Positions 34,248 through 45,500 of a stretch of 64,000 nt of DNA are shown in pieces; positions within the stretch are counted from its first letter, which is position 1, and each line of letters starts with the position of its first letter. The translations under genes and the position numbers were made by a program. This DNA comes from Patellaria atrata CBS 101060 (taxonomy: Eukaryota > Ascomycota > Dothideomycetes > Patellariales > Patellariaceae): assembly GCA_010093705.1 (NCBI GenBank), contig MU006102.1, positions 66,123-130,122 on the forward strand, read 5' to 3'. The notes below the pieces were generated by a model that was given only the letters and a program-made list of their open reading frames with translations, was not told the origin of the DNA and did not search any database.

Positions 34248-35501
34248 GTCACTGGGTTCCCCGCCTCTGGCGTGCTTGTAGATAAGGCGCCAGAGGTGGA
34301 CAGGTTACGGGTCAAGGCCTGAAATTAAATCGTGGCTATTGTATGGAGTTCCCCTCCATTGCTGGGTACAGATACAGGTACGCCCACCTACCGTTGGTAC
34401 GTCACAGTGGGCGTAGGGGAGTTTGAGGGCACAACTGTAATAGGGTAAGCTTCTAAATAGCAATCATATCAAGACCCAACGGTAATTGTACAGCCCCTGA
34501 GCAATGCACATGCATTTTCCCTCTTGCAAACTCTCGTAATACCATTCCGCGCAGGTGATCCAATGCATCAAATGCAAAAAGATTTACGACCAGTTCTCAT
34601 ACGCATTTCTTATACTGTACTGCTCAAGTAAGATAAAATTCACATACCGCGCCCTCGCTACCGTACTTCCAAGCTCTAAAGTCTTCTCCTTTGTCTCCTT
34701 TTCCACCGACCACGCTCTCCCATCCCACCCCTAACCCCACACGCATAACCGACCCACAAATATGAGTCGTACAGTATACTACAGAACAGTGCAAGTAATA
34801 CCAACTTCTCTCTCTCTCACTCTCACATACACACACACACACACCCCGGGTATATTTATTTCGGTACAGTAAGATCACATCGTTATTATCATTTACTCGA
34901 GTGACTTCAGACGGTTTGACCTCGAGAGTGGTCAGAAGAGATATGGAGGGGTCGGTTAGGGCGTGTATGTTGGAGAATGTACGGCCTGCAGCTTTTCTAT
35001 TTCTTTGTTATGTTTTGAATTTATTTTTTTTTATTTTTATTTTTGCTGGGGGGGGGGGGGGGGGTGTTGAGGGTTTGGCTTGATGGTTGAGGTTTTGTGC
35101 GAATATGGAAGGGTGGTGCGGGAAGGGGAAGGGGGAAATGGGAAAGGGGAAAGAGGAAATTAGGAGAGAATGTGGGGAGAGAATATAAGAAGGGAATAGA
35201 GGGAAGGGTATATAGATACCCAGGACGTGAGTGTGCAAGCAATGATGGTTAGGTGAAACTAATACCGCGGGACTGACAAGTTGGCAAGTCTCAACAGCGA
35301 CCAATTGCAAGCTCGGGCGTATGGACGATAGCAGAGACGAGAACTATGGTACAGTATAATACCAACAAATCAGATTTTCTAAGAAACAAGTGAAACAGTC
35401 AAAAATGCAATCTATTTTCCTTACAAACAGCTTTCGCGGATCCTATTCCACTTTGTCTCTTCATCATCTCTTAAAACACCGTTCACCAACCCATCGCTAA
35501 G
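34248..35501. other. Intergenic region with microsatellites and a G-tract
   Basis: About 1.25 kb without a gene. It holds a CT-rich tract and an AC microsatellite (about 34805-34845), AT-rich runs at 35019-35044, and a homopolymer of about 17 G at 35048-35064, followed by a purine-rich tract to about 35215. TACAGTA/TACTGTA motifs occur at 34614-34621, 34769-34777, 34865 and 35350. The last 100 bases are probably the promoter of the F-box-like gene. Confidence 0.55.
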
Positions 35502-36599
35502 ATGTCGTCAACAGCTCATTTTGATATGTCCCAACGACAATTTACTCGGAATCTGGTCTGGTATCTCCGGGGCTTCGTAGCTGGAGACCGAAACACAGAA
35601 CACATCGTCCCCCTCACCCACTCTCGCTTTCCAGCTTTCACCCCCATGCACTGTCCATCCAAGAGCCGTTATTCCCTAGGAGTCGAAGATATATGGAGTT
35701 TGTTAGCGAACCCCGTGAGGTTAGATCCCGCCAGACCACCTCGAAAACGGGAACCTTGGCGTCGCCAGCCAACGCGTCGACGCAGGGTAGCTCCTCTTGA
35801 CTCACTTGAGCGCTTGCCTCCCGAGGTCATCCTTATGGTCATGGAATACATGGATGATGAGGCCGCGGGTCATTGGTTGGTGGACGTATGGGCATATGTT
35901 GAAGACGTCATCGCACTGAGCTTGTGCTCGACCCGGTTGTGGGATATAGGGCTTCGTCATATCATGGTATCGTACTTCAACCGGTTGCATGCACCGTGGG
36001 CCGATACGCCGATTTCATGCTGGGCTAGAATATCGCGCTTCTCTAGAATGATGAGCTGTGCGGGCGGACCCGTCACGAAGGAGTGCGAGTGTAATCGGTT
36101 TTATTCGGCCCACATCGAGAATCATAGCGTGAAGCCCTTTATCATCACAAGCTTTGAGAGAAAATGGAAGGACGCGCTCGGATTTCACGGTACCCACAGC
36201 GGCATTCCACGGAATACTTTGGACAGTTTGGCACGTGAGCTCAAGGCGCCGGATCTGTTCCCAAAAGATATCCCGTGGGTTTTGCGTAATCTGACGACGA
36301 AGGAATACGTGAGGGACCGGCAAAAGATGGCCCCGCTCAAGGGTGATTGGGTGGGCGTCGAAAAGCCAAAGACAATGAACTTGGGAGTGGCCTTGATGTG
36401 CAGGACATGGTATATTGATAATCTCGATTTGCCGCGTGATTCAAAGGACTTAAGTGGGAAATGGGAAGGTCATCGGTTTGAGATTGCCAAGTGGGACGAT
36501 CATGTTAAGAAGGTGGGATCAGAGGACAAAGAATGGAAAGACGTAACCATGGAAGTCTTAGATGATGCTGAAGAGTTTTGGAACATATTGTTCCCATGA
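35502..36599 (+). CDS. F-box-like protein
   Basis: One uninterrupted exon of 365 residues. The N-terminal 100 residues are basic and Arg/Pro-rich (KREPWRRQPTRRRRV). An F-box-like motif follows at about 102-160: LERLPPEVILMVMEYMDD with ALSLCSTRLWDIGLRHI downstream. This is the Leu/Pro pattern that binds Skp1 in SCF ubiquitin ligases. The C-terminal half has conserved-looking Trp- and Cys-containing segments (CECNRFYSAHIE, FPKDIPWVLRNLTTKEYV, CRTWYIDNLDLP) but no WD40 or LRR repeats that I can see. Fungi carry many such single-exon F-box-like proteins; the substrate is unknown. The ATG at 35502 is the first in frame and follows a pyrimidine-rich leader. Confidence 0.75.
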   Translation: MSSTAHFDMSQRQFTRNLVWYLRGFVAGDRNTEHIVPLTHSRFPAFTPMHCPSKSRYSLGVEDIWSLLANPVRLDPARPPRKREPWRRQPTRRRRVAPLDSLERLPPEVILMVMEYMDDEAAGHWLVDVWAYVEDVIALSLCSTRLWDIGLRHIMVSYFNRLHAPWADTPISCWARISRFSRMMSCAGGPVTKECECNRFYSAHIENHSVKPFIITSFERKWKDALGFHGTHSGIPRNTLDSLARELKAPDLFPKDIPWVLRNLTTKEYVRDRQKMAPLKGDWVGVEKPKTMNLGVALMCRTWYIDNLDLPRDSKDLSGKWEGHRFEIAKWDDHVKKVGSEDKEWKDVTMEVLDDAEEFWNILFP

Positions 36600-38125
36600 A
36601 CGAGCATTTGGAAATGAATTAGTTGACTGTTAAGATATTGAACTTGAGAATCATCTACTGTACACTTTCTCTCTAAACTCTCCCTGACTTTGATCCACAG
36701 GTAGAATCACTATGTACGGGGAAGTTATGACTGAATAAAAGGCCGACCGTATAGATACACCTACCGTACAGTCACTCTCTAGCGGGTTTGTGACCTTACT
36801 TTATAAGCAGTAGGAGAACGTAGGAAGGACTTATGACCGTACGTAGCATTCAGCCCTATCGATCACCGACGTCTTTCAATTTTGCAGACCTATTTCCCGC
36901 CAGTATCTGTTCATCGGGCACACTAAGGCTGAACAAGGCGGATCGTATTGTGAGGGAGTTAATAGAACCGAGCAGCGTTTAGGATGCAGGTCGTAATCCC
37001 AAATCCACCAGATCACTCGTGGTGGTTGGACCGTACAACTCGGTTTGCGGTACAAGCAGTAGAGATGTTGCAAAGTATTAGTACTGGAAGGTAGGTGCTG
37101 TAGTATATAGAGGAAGGGGAACGCCAATCGTGAGAGTAGAGAAGCTGGTCAATTGCAGGACGTTGCAATGAAAATATACTGCTGATAACTCCCTATCAGC
37201 AGTTAGAAAGAAAGATGAACTCCGAGTTGAAGAATAATATACGGTATAGGATAAATATCAGAGATGAATATTATAAGGTAGAATGGGATGATGGGAGACG
37301 ATGTCGAAAGCTCGGACCACCAACCACCAACCACCAACCACCAACCTCCTACCTCCTCAACTTCCCCATGCGTTCACTCCCCGCATTAATACGGGGTATA
37401 AGGTAAGGTAATAATGACAATCACTCCACACAAAACCCAGGCGAAACGACCTCACATACATATCTGACATGTCGTGTTCCTCAAATAGGCCCAAACAACC
37501 TTGAGGAACTTCGCCGTGTCAGCCTCTCGCCACACACCACTTCATATCACTCCGGTCTCTTCTGATACTCTTATGGATGTCTTAGCGGCAGAGACGAAGC
37601 GGGGAAACGCATACCCGCATTTGTCGGCAAAAGTGGCGCATAATGAAGGAATGAGGGAATGAGGAATAATCCGGGAGCGATGACGGCGGGTCGCGTCTCT
37701 TAGCTTGCCTTTCTAGCCGGTGAGGTATGAAGGAGGTGGCAGATACAAAGAAAGGCACGACAGCTTTAGGTTGCAGAATGCGGAGGTATATGAGATCGTC
37801 AACCTCCAACATCTCGCGGGGTTGGAAAGGGTAAAACTACACCTCTTCCAACTCTCCACGACAAACTATTTACTATTGACTGGACTTGTACTTGTACGTG
37901 CGAGCCTTACTCTTGACCGATTACCCGATTTGATATCCCCATACACCACCTGCGCGATTAATCAAATCATCGCCCCGTTCACTACCTTACACTGAGGCTC
38001 TAAGCCTTCCATTGTCTTGGACCAGCAAACCATAATACATACCTATTCCATTTTCCAGAAAATTGCTATATCTACCATCTATTCGCCATCTATTCGCCAT
38101 CTTCCCACTTCTTATTGCTAGAGAA
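36600..38125. other. Intergenic region with a 7-bp tandem repeat
   Basis: About 1.5 kb with no supported gene; all open frames are under 95 codons without motifs. A perfect 7-bp tandem repeat sits at 37317-37346. TACTGTAC-like motifs occur near 36657 and 36767. A short duplication (catctattcgc twice) lies just upstream of the small gene at 38075-38100. Confidence 0.5.
37317..37346 (+). repeat. 7-bp tandem repeat (CCACCAA)n
   Basis: Four perfect copies of ccaccaa plus two bases. It is not a telomeric repeat unit of filamentous fungi (TTAGGG). Confidence 0.9.
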
Positions 38126-38572
38126 ATGCCATCTGCGACACCAATACGGTATTTCTCTACAACGTTGGCCGAACAACCACAACCACGTATCAGCTTCCCC
38201 CCATACAGCCACGGGGACTTTATACCCCGAGAAACAAGAGCGGCCATGACTGCTGCTTCTTTACCGAAATCAGGAATAGCGAGGACGGCTAGTAAATGGT
38301 GAATACCTCCCTTTGCTATCATGATTCCCCACCTCTCTTCTTTATACTAACTCGATACTATCAGGGCCGTCCCAGCAGCAGCAGCAGCCGTAGTAGCCGT
38401 GGGCGTCGCAGCAGCGAATATGGGTTTTGCAGGCCGCTCGGAAGTGAAAGTACAAAAGGAGGCTGAAGAAAGAGCGAGGTTGGCGAGGAACCAGGCCCTA
38501 TTAAACTCATACGGTGATGGTTCTACAATGGAGGATTTGCAGCGCGCTGTAGACGCTTATGAGAGACGATAA
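38126..38572 (+). CDS. Small putative mitochondrial membrane protein, function unknown
   Basis: Two exons, 38126-38298 and 38365-38572, joined across a 66-bp intron with donor GTGAAT, a CTAAC branch site and a CAG acceptor; 126 residues. The start MPSATPIRYFSTTLAEQPQP has the RYFSTT signature of a mitochondrial presequence cleavage region. Residues about 58-80 are a hydrophobic Ala/Val-rich helix (AVPAAAAAVVAVGVAAANMGF), and the C-terminus is a charged helix (VKVQKEAEERARLARNQALL) ending in YERR. The product looks like a single-span mitochondrial inner-membrane protein with a soluble helical tail. I do not recognise a named family. The frame is open upstream but only to a TTG, so this ATG is the best start. 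Confidence 0.7.
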
Positions 38573-39455
38573 TTTCACGATTTCGCCACTTTTTTTCTGC
38601 GAGGCCCCTATTTTGTATCATTATTGATGTTGGAGTTTTGGTTTATTTGGGTTGGGAATGGGTAGCAAATGGGGCCTGCGGTGTTAGGGAGTATTGTGAG
38701 TGACTATTAGTCTTTAGGTGTAAGGATCGATGGGACTTTGTTCACGAGTTGTTAGATAATATGGATATACCATATCATACCATATATCATTCTCCCAGCA
38801 TCGACTCAAGCCCAAAAGAGGACAACCTCCCCATCTGCCCTCACAAACCTAAAACCCCCGAGCAGAAACTCACCCCTTTCCCCTCAAGCAACTTCTGCTT
38901 CTCTCCACCGTCCGACGCTCGAACCCTAACCACACACTTACCATCCCCACCAACTTCATCCATCGGGGTTGGTTTGGTGGGATTAAGGTAGAATTCGGGT
39001 CCACTTACCGTAGTGGAAGGTTGGGTGAGAGGTTACGGTAGATTATATCGGGGTTTCCTCTTTTGGGGTGGGATAGGAGCTTGCAAGTGCTTAGGGCACG
39101 GTCGTATTTCCCAGTTGTTGAAATAAATATTGAGTAGATTTTTTTTGGATATTGATATTCTCCTTGTATCGGTTGGCGTCCCTCAGTTCTCGTACGGTAC
39201 GGTACCATTCCGTTGCTTTACTGTATACATAATGGCATACTACCAGGTCTAATTCCATATTGGTTTTACGGATCCAGATAGCTCAAGTCGAAAATGCTTT
39301 TGTTGGAAGTGTATGGTTAGCTAAGGTTGAAAAGGCAAAGAGAGAGATAGGTTGAGGCCCGCCTTTCCAAATTTCCACTATGCAGGAATTCAGTCTATAA
39401 GGTATCCAACACCATACGCCTTGAAAGAAATTCCGAATACCCCGGAATGTCCCTT
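38573..39455. other. Convergent intergenic region
   Basis: About 880 bases between the 3' ends of the small mitochondrial gene and PRO3. No gene is supported. It holds both 3' UTRs. Confidence 0.5.
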
Positions 39456-40503
39456 TTAAAATCTTGTCCCATTAACGCCTTGGACGCCTTTCCCTAATTG
39501 ACTGGCTACTACGGTCGCCTCTCTGACTGCTCTCGCCATGGTACCTCTCACGGTACCCTCTTCGAGTACTAATAGACCTCCAATGGTGCACCCCCCAGGG
39601 GTACTTACCTTATCCCTCAATACGGCCGGATGCTCTCCGTTGAGGACCAAACCGGTTGTTCCTCTCATCGTCTGCGCAGCCATTATTTGAGCCTCTGCTC
39701 GCGGTAACCCCATAGCAACTCCACCGTCTGCCATTGCCTCGAGCACCAATGCCATGAAGGCTGGACCGGAACCACATAGTGCCGTGCTTGCATCCATCAT
39801 AGAAGGAGCGAGATGCACGACGCGCCCGATTCGATTGAAGATCCAGGTTATGAGAGTGGCTTGATGGGACGGTAGAGGAGGGTCTGATGTTGCAACCACA
39901 GTCATGGATTCGCGGACAAAGGAGGCAGTATTAGGCATGGCTCGGACTATAAGGCAGGCGTTTGACGGTCTAGAGAATCCTGGAAAGAGGAAGCCTTCAA
40001 TCTGCTCCTTGGTTACGCCAGCAAGTATGCTTATGAGCAGTTTGCCGGCTAGAGCTTCCTTCATCTCCTCACCACCAAGGACGTCGCGGAACATCTGTGG
40101 TTTACACGCAAGCAGTATTACATCCGCCTCCTTAGCAGCTTGTAAATTCTCATTTATAAGAACAGTGAGAGGTGAGGAGTATTGTCCAAGGGAGGACTTT
40201 ATCTTTTTGGCGGAGGCCGGTCTACGCACCGTTGCAACAAACCGGGATGGAAGACGCTCAGGGAGTTCCTCCATCGGGGTGGAAGTACCGGAAGTAGATA
40301 GGGAAACAACATTCGGAGGGAGGAGGCCTTGTCGGCCTTGATGGTCCTCCAGTGAGGCCATGATGCCGGAGAGGATGGCTATTCCCATCGTCCCTATGAG
40401 GGGTAAGCCGGGTTTTTCTGGAGAGGGGAGATAGCAAGAGAATATACTGACCACACCCTAGAACGGCCAAGGTGAGGCCGGGGCCTCCATAAAATTGTGC
40501 CAT
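39456..40503 (-). CDS. PRO3: Pyrroline-5-carboxylate reductase
   Basis: Two exons on the minus strand, 40503-40452 and 40393-39456, with a 58-bp intron; 329 residues. The first exon is 17 codons and the join forms the Rossmann glycine motif LAVLGCG|TMGIAILSG, which confirms it. Family blocks follow: ADVILLACKPQM, LISILAGVTKEQIE, RAMPNTASFVRESMTV, and the signature region DASTALCGSGPAFMALVLEAMADGGVAMGL, RDKVSTPGGCTIGGL. The enzyme reduces pyrroline-5-carboxylate to proline with NAD(P)H, the last step of proline synthesis, in the cytosol. An insert of about 40 residues after GIMASLED (SLSTSGTSTPMEELPERLPS) is, as I recall, usual in filamentous fungi. It is divergent from CTK3 with 212 bp between the start codons. 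Confidence 0.95.
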
Positions 40504-40715
40504 CTTCTGTGAGCTTGGAATATAAGTTGGAAGCTCAATTGAGATGTTGTCTAAAGGTCCGCGGACTCATCTCCAGTCAAAAGTTATTTTGCCAAGTCCC
40601 TGATCGGCTTTGATTCTACCACCGCCCTCTAGAACTACCCTTGCTAACGCAATGCTTTCAATGCTAATGTTCAAAACACTCCCAAGCTCCTGCGAATTCA
40701 CCAGTATATTTCGCC
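40504..40715. promoter_or_regulatory. Shared divergent promoter region of PRO3 and CTK3
   Basis: Only 212 bp separate the two start codons on opposite strands, so both promoters and leaders must lie here. No strong TATA box was identified. Sharing of elements is inferred from distance alone. Confidence 0.6.
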
Positions 40716-41521
40716 ATGGCCGATCCTTTCGAGGTTCGAATGCGGTTTACAAACCAGCTCCAACACCTAAACGCTTCGGTCACATCCGCTCAGAAGGCCG
40801 CAAACTATGCGCTCAAGTATCGAGATATGGATGAAGATTTACATTCCTGCATATTGGAACAGCTCGAAAGGGTAAATAGACCGTACTGTAAGATCACCTT
40901 AAAGTGTGCATTCTAACACTTCTTCAGAACAACATGAACAACAGAGCAAATATCATGTACTTCATCGAACATCTTTGCGACATGGCGCAACGAGAGAATC
41001 ACCTTGAATTTGTGCGGATGATGCAGAGAGATATATTAAGGGTTATAGATGCTGTGGCACCAAGTGACGGATCTGGCGCGGCAAACGTAAAGGTGGTGCG
41101 AAGGGTGAGGAATTCCACGATACAACGACGTGCATCTTTAAGACTAATAAGTGAACAGGTACTCAATGGCCTACAACAAAAGAATGTTCTCGTGCAACAA
41201 ACAGTTCAAGAACTAGAAGAATGTCTGAAAGAGCGCGACGTTGCCACAGATCCTGCGGCCAACGGAATAGGGCTGAGGGACTCCACACCAAGGGGTGGAA
41301 AAATGAACGGTGTACGGCTGGATAAGAGACAGGTCGAACAGAGACTGGAGGAAGATAGAGAAAGACACAAACGAATACGAGAGAATATATGGGCCGTCCC
41401 TGCTGACGGTGACCAGGAGTTTGAGAAACTTTGGGAAGAGGGAAGTGACATTGAGGACGATGACTATTTGGAGGGAGAGGAAGATGCTGCGGAAAGAAAA
41501 CAAGCTCTTGAATATGAATGA
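40716..41521 (+). CDS. CTK3: CTD kinase subunit gamma (Ctk3)
   Basis: Three exons: 40716-40871, 40928-41104 and 41159-41521; introns 56 and 54 bp; 231 residues. The N-terminal CID-like domain of Ctk3 is clear: MADPFEVRMRFTNQLQHLNA, DEDLHSCILEQLER|NNMNNRANIMYFIEHLCDMA, FVRMMQRDILRVIDAVAP and ANVKVVRR|VLNGLQQKN. The C-terminus is a charged helix ending in an acidic tail. Ctk3 is the non-catalytic, non-cyclin subunit of the CTDK-I complex that phosphorylates Ser2 of the RNA polymerase II CTD during elongation. The second intron has no stop and a length divisible by three, so an uncut reading frame exists, but the spliced version restores the conserved VVRRVLNGLQ segment and the region has a good donor (GTGAGG), a branch-like ACTAATAA and a CAG acceptor. 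Confidence 0.92.
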
Positions 41522-41750
41522 GATAAGGCGAAATTCCGTATCTGGGGTTCTTGGGTGTTTGGATTCATTTAGCGATGAGCATTTACATGGCGTTGGTCTC
41601 TGCATTGCGTCTTTTATACCCCAAAAATTGAAGAAAGGGGGATCTCTTCCATTAGCGGCTATTGAAGACCGTATTTATACAAATGACCATCTATGGACAT
41701 ACAGCACAACGCCTCCAATATGCGATACAAATTTGACCAATATACAGCTC

Positions 41751-42357
41751 TTACTCCATCTCCACCACAGCACCCAGCGCTTTTAGTGCTTCTACAATCT
41801 TCTCCGCCTCCTCCTTTGGTACTGATTCTTTCATCATCTTCGGTGCACTTTCCACAAACTTCTTACTGTCTACCAGACTCAATCCTAGCATGCTCTTGAT
41901 CTCCTTGATAACCTTTGGCTTGGCTGCAGCATCGAAAGATTTTAGTTTGAGGTTGAAGAGCGTCTTTTCCTGTGCAGCTGGAGCAGCTTCTTCCTCCTCT
42001 ACCGGAGCAGCAGCTGGAGCGGCAGGTGCGGCTGCAGCAAAACCACCCATAGGAATATCGGCGATATTCAGACGGGACTGCAGAGAATAGGGCATTAGCT
42101 TCCATCCTCTACCCTGATCGGCGACCACTCACTTTAAGGGAGGAGACCAGGTCTGCAGTCTCTAAAAGTGTCAATTGACTAATTTGATCAACGATCCCCG
42201 CGATTTTGGGGTTCGATGGTGCTGTCTCTGTCGACTGCCATCGCCGAGAAGGGGTCTGACGTGCTAACGCGTAGGAGGATGTACGGAGGAGGTTCGAGGA
42301 TTGAGATTTTGCAATGCGAGAGCAGCAAGTTATAGCGCTCCTGCAAGAAACAGACAT
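41751..42357 (-). CDS. Mitochondrial ribosomal protein bL12m
   Basis: Two exons on the minus strand, 42357-42133 and 42077-41751, with a 55-bp intron; 183 residues. Residues 1-40 are a mitochondrial presequence ending RRWQSTETAPSN. The dimerisation domain follows (KIAGIVDQISQLTLLETADL|VSSLK region joined to SRLNIADIPMGG), then an Ala/Pro/Glu hinge, and the L7/L12 C-terminal domain (EKTLFNLKLKSFDAAAKPKV, IKEIKSMLGLSLVDSKKFVE, ending LKALGAVVEME). It forms the stalk of the large mitoribosomal subunit that recruits translation GTPases. It is convergent with CTK3 (229 bp between stops) and divergent from MDN1 (218 bp between starts). Confidence 0.95.
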
Positions 42358-42575
42358 TGTGGCGTATAAGAAGATGGGAGTGCTATAAGGTCTTAATGGC
42401 TGCGGAGTCGAGTTTGTGATCTTCCCGATTAAGATAAGAAAAGTTTATGGATGCTCTAGCTTCTTGCCAAGACTTCTGAATGCTCTCAAAAAAAGTTTTG
42501 GCATGAGATTCTCCACTCACCACAAGTTTACAACGGACCATAATATGGTCGATAACCCTTATTGTACATATTAAA
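42358..42575. promoter_or_regulatory. Shared divergent promoter region of bL12m and MDN1
   Basis: 218 bp separate the start codons of a mitoribosomal protein gene (-) and the cytosolic ribosome-biogenesis ATPase gene MDN1 (+). Both leaders and promoters must lie here. No motif is claimed. Confidence 0.6.
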
Positions 42576-45500
42576 ATGGACATTACATCTCGCACAGAAG
42601 TGCTTCTTTCCCGCCCAAATATCCTACCTGCAGAATTGCTCGATACACTCCATTATGGTTCCAATGTAGATTACCTACTGGCAGTTGCTGGCGCCTCTCT
42701 CCAGGCACAGTATACAGACCTTCTTTTCACTCATATCTGGCCTATTTTTGCAGATACATGCTCAAGATGGCTAACCTCGCAAAGCCCAATCGCAGCAATA
42801 GCAGCTTTTGGTCGAATAATACCCTTTGCGCCACACCTAACAGAATATGCAGAACACTACTGTTCTCAATTGAAAGATATCCTCGATTTTGAGCCTCTTA
42901 GTCCCGAGAGTGTTCGGTCCAACTCGGGAGATTCCATAGAGGAATGTCTACTAGGCATTTACCGTCTAGTTTCATTCGATAACGCCGTTTTCGCGAGATA
43001 TATAAAGCCGTCACATCTTCAGGCCCTCCTAGCACATCAAAGTAGACCAATTCGTTACCTAGCAATCCGGATACTTTGTCTATATCTCCACGCATCTGAT
43101 TCTTCTATTCAAAGTATCCTCGCCCAACACTTGAACGATGGGGATGTAACAGGATCCTGGGAGGGGAAGACAATTGACTACAGGTTTCTTGGACTTTGGG
43201 AAGAGAAGCGGTCCAGAGACATACTTCTGAAGATGAAAGAGATAAGAACCAAGGAGGATATTGCAAGTCGATCTGGGAGAAATAGACCCTCGATTAAAAA
43301 GCGAATCATTTCAGGATCTGAAATCTCTCCTTTAACCGCTGAAGTGAGCGGCGTTCTTTTACCACGATTAAGTGGCCCAATGGAGACTTCATCTTCCCAT
43401 TTCAATATTGTACAAACCTCTACTACGGTTCGAAATCTTGAGAAACTAGCAGAAGGATTGATATCTGGCCATCCTCTGCTGCTAACAGGCCTACCTGGTA
43501 GTGGAAAGACCTCTGCGGTTATACATATTGCGCAAATATTAAATAAGCATGATAAAATGATCACACTGCACTTGAACGAACAGAGTGATGCAAAGCTGCT
43601 TATTGGCATGTACACAACTACCAAACCGGGATCTTTTACGTGGACACCGGGTGTCCTTACCACGGCCATAAAAGAGGGGCGTTGGGTTTTCATTGAAGAT
43701 CTTGACCGAGCACCTAATGAAGTTATCAGCACACTTCTTCCTTTGATGGAGAATAATGAGCTGCTCATACCAAGCCGGGGGGAAACAGTTCGAGCTGCTC
43801 GCGGCTTTAAGATCATTGCCACAATGAGATTAACTAAGAATCTCCGGGGAGAAGAGTCCGTTCCCGTAACGAATATGCCAGGCAGTAGGTTTTGGAAACG
43901 TATTCACATGGACCTCGTTCTCGAGGAAGAACTCCAGGAGATTGTAGGTGCCGTATATCCCTTATTGAAAGGACACATCAACTCTTTCTTGTCTGTCCAC
44001 CGTCGATTACAATTTCTCTATGGAAATCAAGCATTCCTCGCTGCTAGCAGAACTGGGAAAATCCGGTCAATTACACCAAGAGATCTATTTAAGTGGTGTA
44101 CAAGGGTGTCCAAGGTCTTATCCTCGACGGAATCGTTCACTTCTACTCAGCAGGATGAAATATTCATCGAAGGGGTTGATTGTTATGTTGGCAGTATACC
44201 ATCCAGTCCAGTCAGAGATTCTGTCATAGCCGCGATGGCGGAGGAGCTCCACATCGACCCACAGCGAAGAGATCATTTGCTCTCTAATCGCCTGATCTCT
44301 ATTTCTGTTTTCAAGAAAGATTCGAAAGCGCAAGTACAAATTGGCCGCGTGCGGCTACGCTGCGATCCATTTCACACACGCCGACTAAATTCAAATGAGA
44401 AACGAGCGTTTGCGTTGAGCAACCACAGCCTTCAGCTACTTGAAAAGGTTGCGGCCGCAGTCAACAGTTGTGAGCCGCTTCTGCTAGTTGGTGAAACTGG
44501 AACTGGAAAAACTACATGTATTCAACATCTCGCAGATCAGCTAGGGAGGAAATTGGTCCCTTTTAACCTTTCTCAGCAGAGTGAGTCTGGTGATCTACTT
44601 GGTGGATTTAAACCCGTGAATATACGCAGCTTAGTGATTCCGCTGAAAGATGAGTTCGACGAGCTATTCGGGTCGATGTTTTCAAAGTCGAAGAATCAAC
44701 AGTTTCTTGAGCGTTTAGGCAAAGCTGTGGCTAAGGGTCATTGGAAGACTGTTTGCAAATACTGGGCTGAAGCTTTACGTATGGTTGAATCAGCTAGAGT
44801 GACATCTAAAGGCTCGAAAGCACCTAGAGCGAGTGATGGGCATACACAGAAAAAGCGCAGAGTTGACCCTGAAATTGCTTTTGCTCAGCAAGCTAGATGG
44901 TCCAAATTCGCAGTAGATGTGAAGGATCTTGAAGCTCAACTAATCAGGGGCGGAAATGCCTTTGCCTTCACCTTTGTCGAGGGAAATATCATAAAAGCGG
45001 CACGGAATGGTGATTGGATCCTACTAGACGAGATAAATCTAGCGTCTCCCGACACTCTCGAAGCACTAGCTGATTTGCTTGTCGGTGGAGATGGCATTTC
45101 GCCTTCTATCTTACTCACAGAAACAGGGAATGCGGAACGTATTCGGGCTCATCCAAACTTCCGTGTCTTCGCGGCAATGAACCCAGCTACCGATGTTGGG
45201 AAGAAAGACCTTCCTTCTGGAATCAGATCTCGCTTCACTGAGATTTACGTCGAAAGCCCAGATCGTGATCCGTCCAGCTTGCTCACTATTGTTGAATCGT
45301 ACTTGGGGTCGGATGGAGTGGATGCTACCCTGAGCTCAGACGTCACAAACCTCTACCTGAGGATTCAGAACTATGTCGAACAAAACATGCTTGTTGATGG
45401 AGCAAATCAAAAACCTCACTTCAGTCTTCGAACGCTGACTCGGACTCTCACTTACGCCATGGATGTAAAGTCTCTGTGTAGTCTTCGTCGCGGGTTATAC

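Noticed and set aside
37317-37346. CCACCAA repeat as telomeric or CRISPR-like array
   Set aside because: The unit is too short, has no spacers and does not match the TTAGGG telomere unit.
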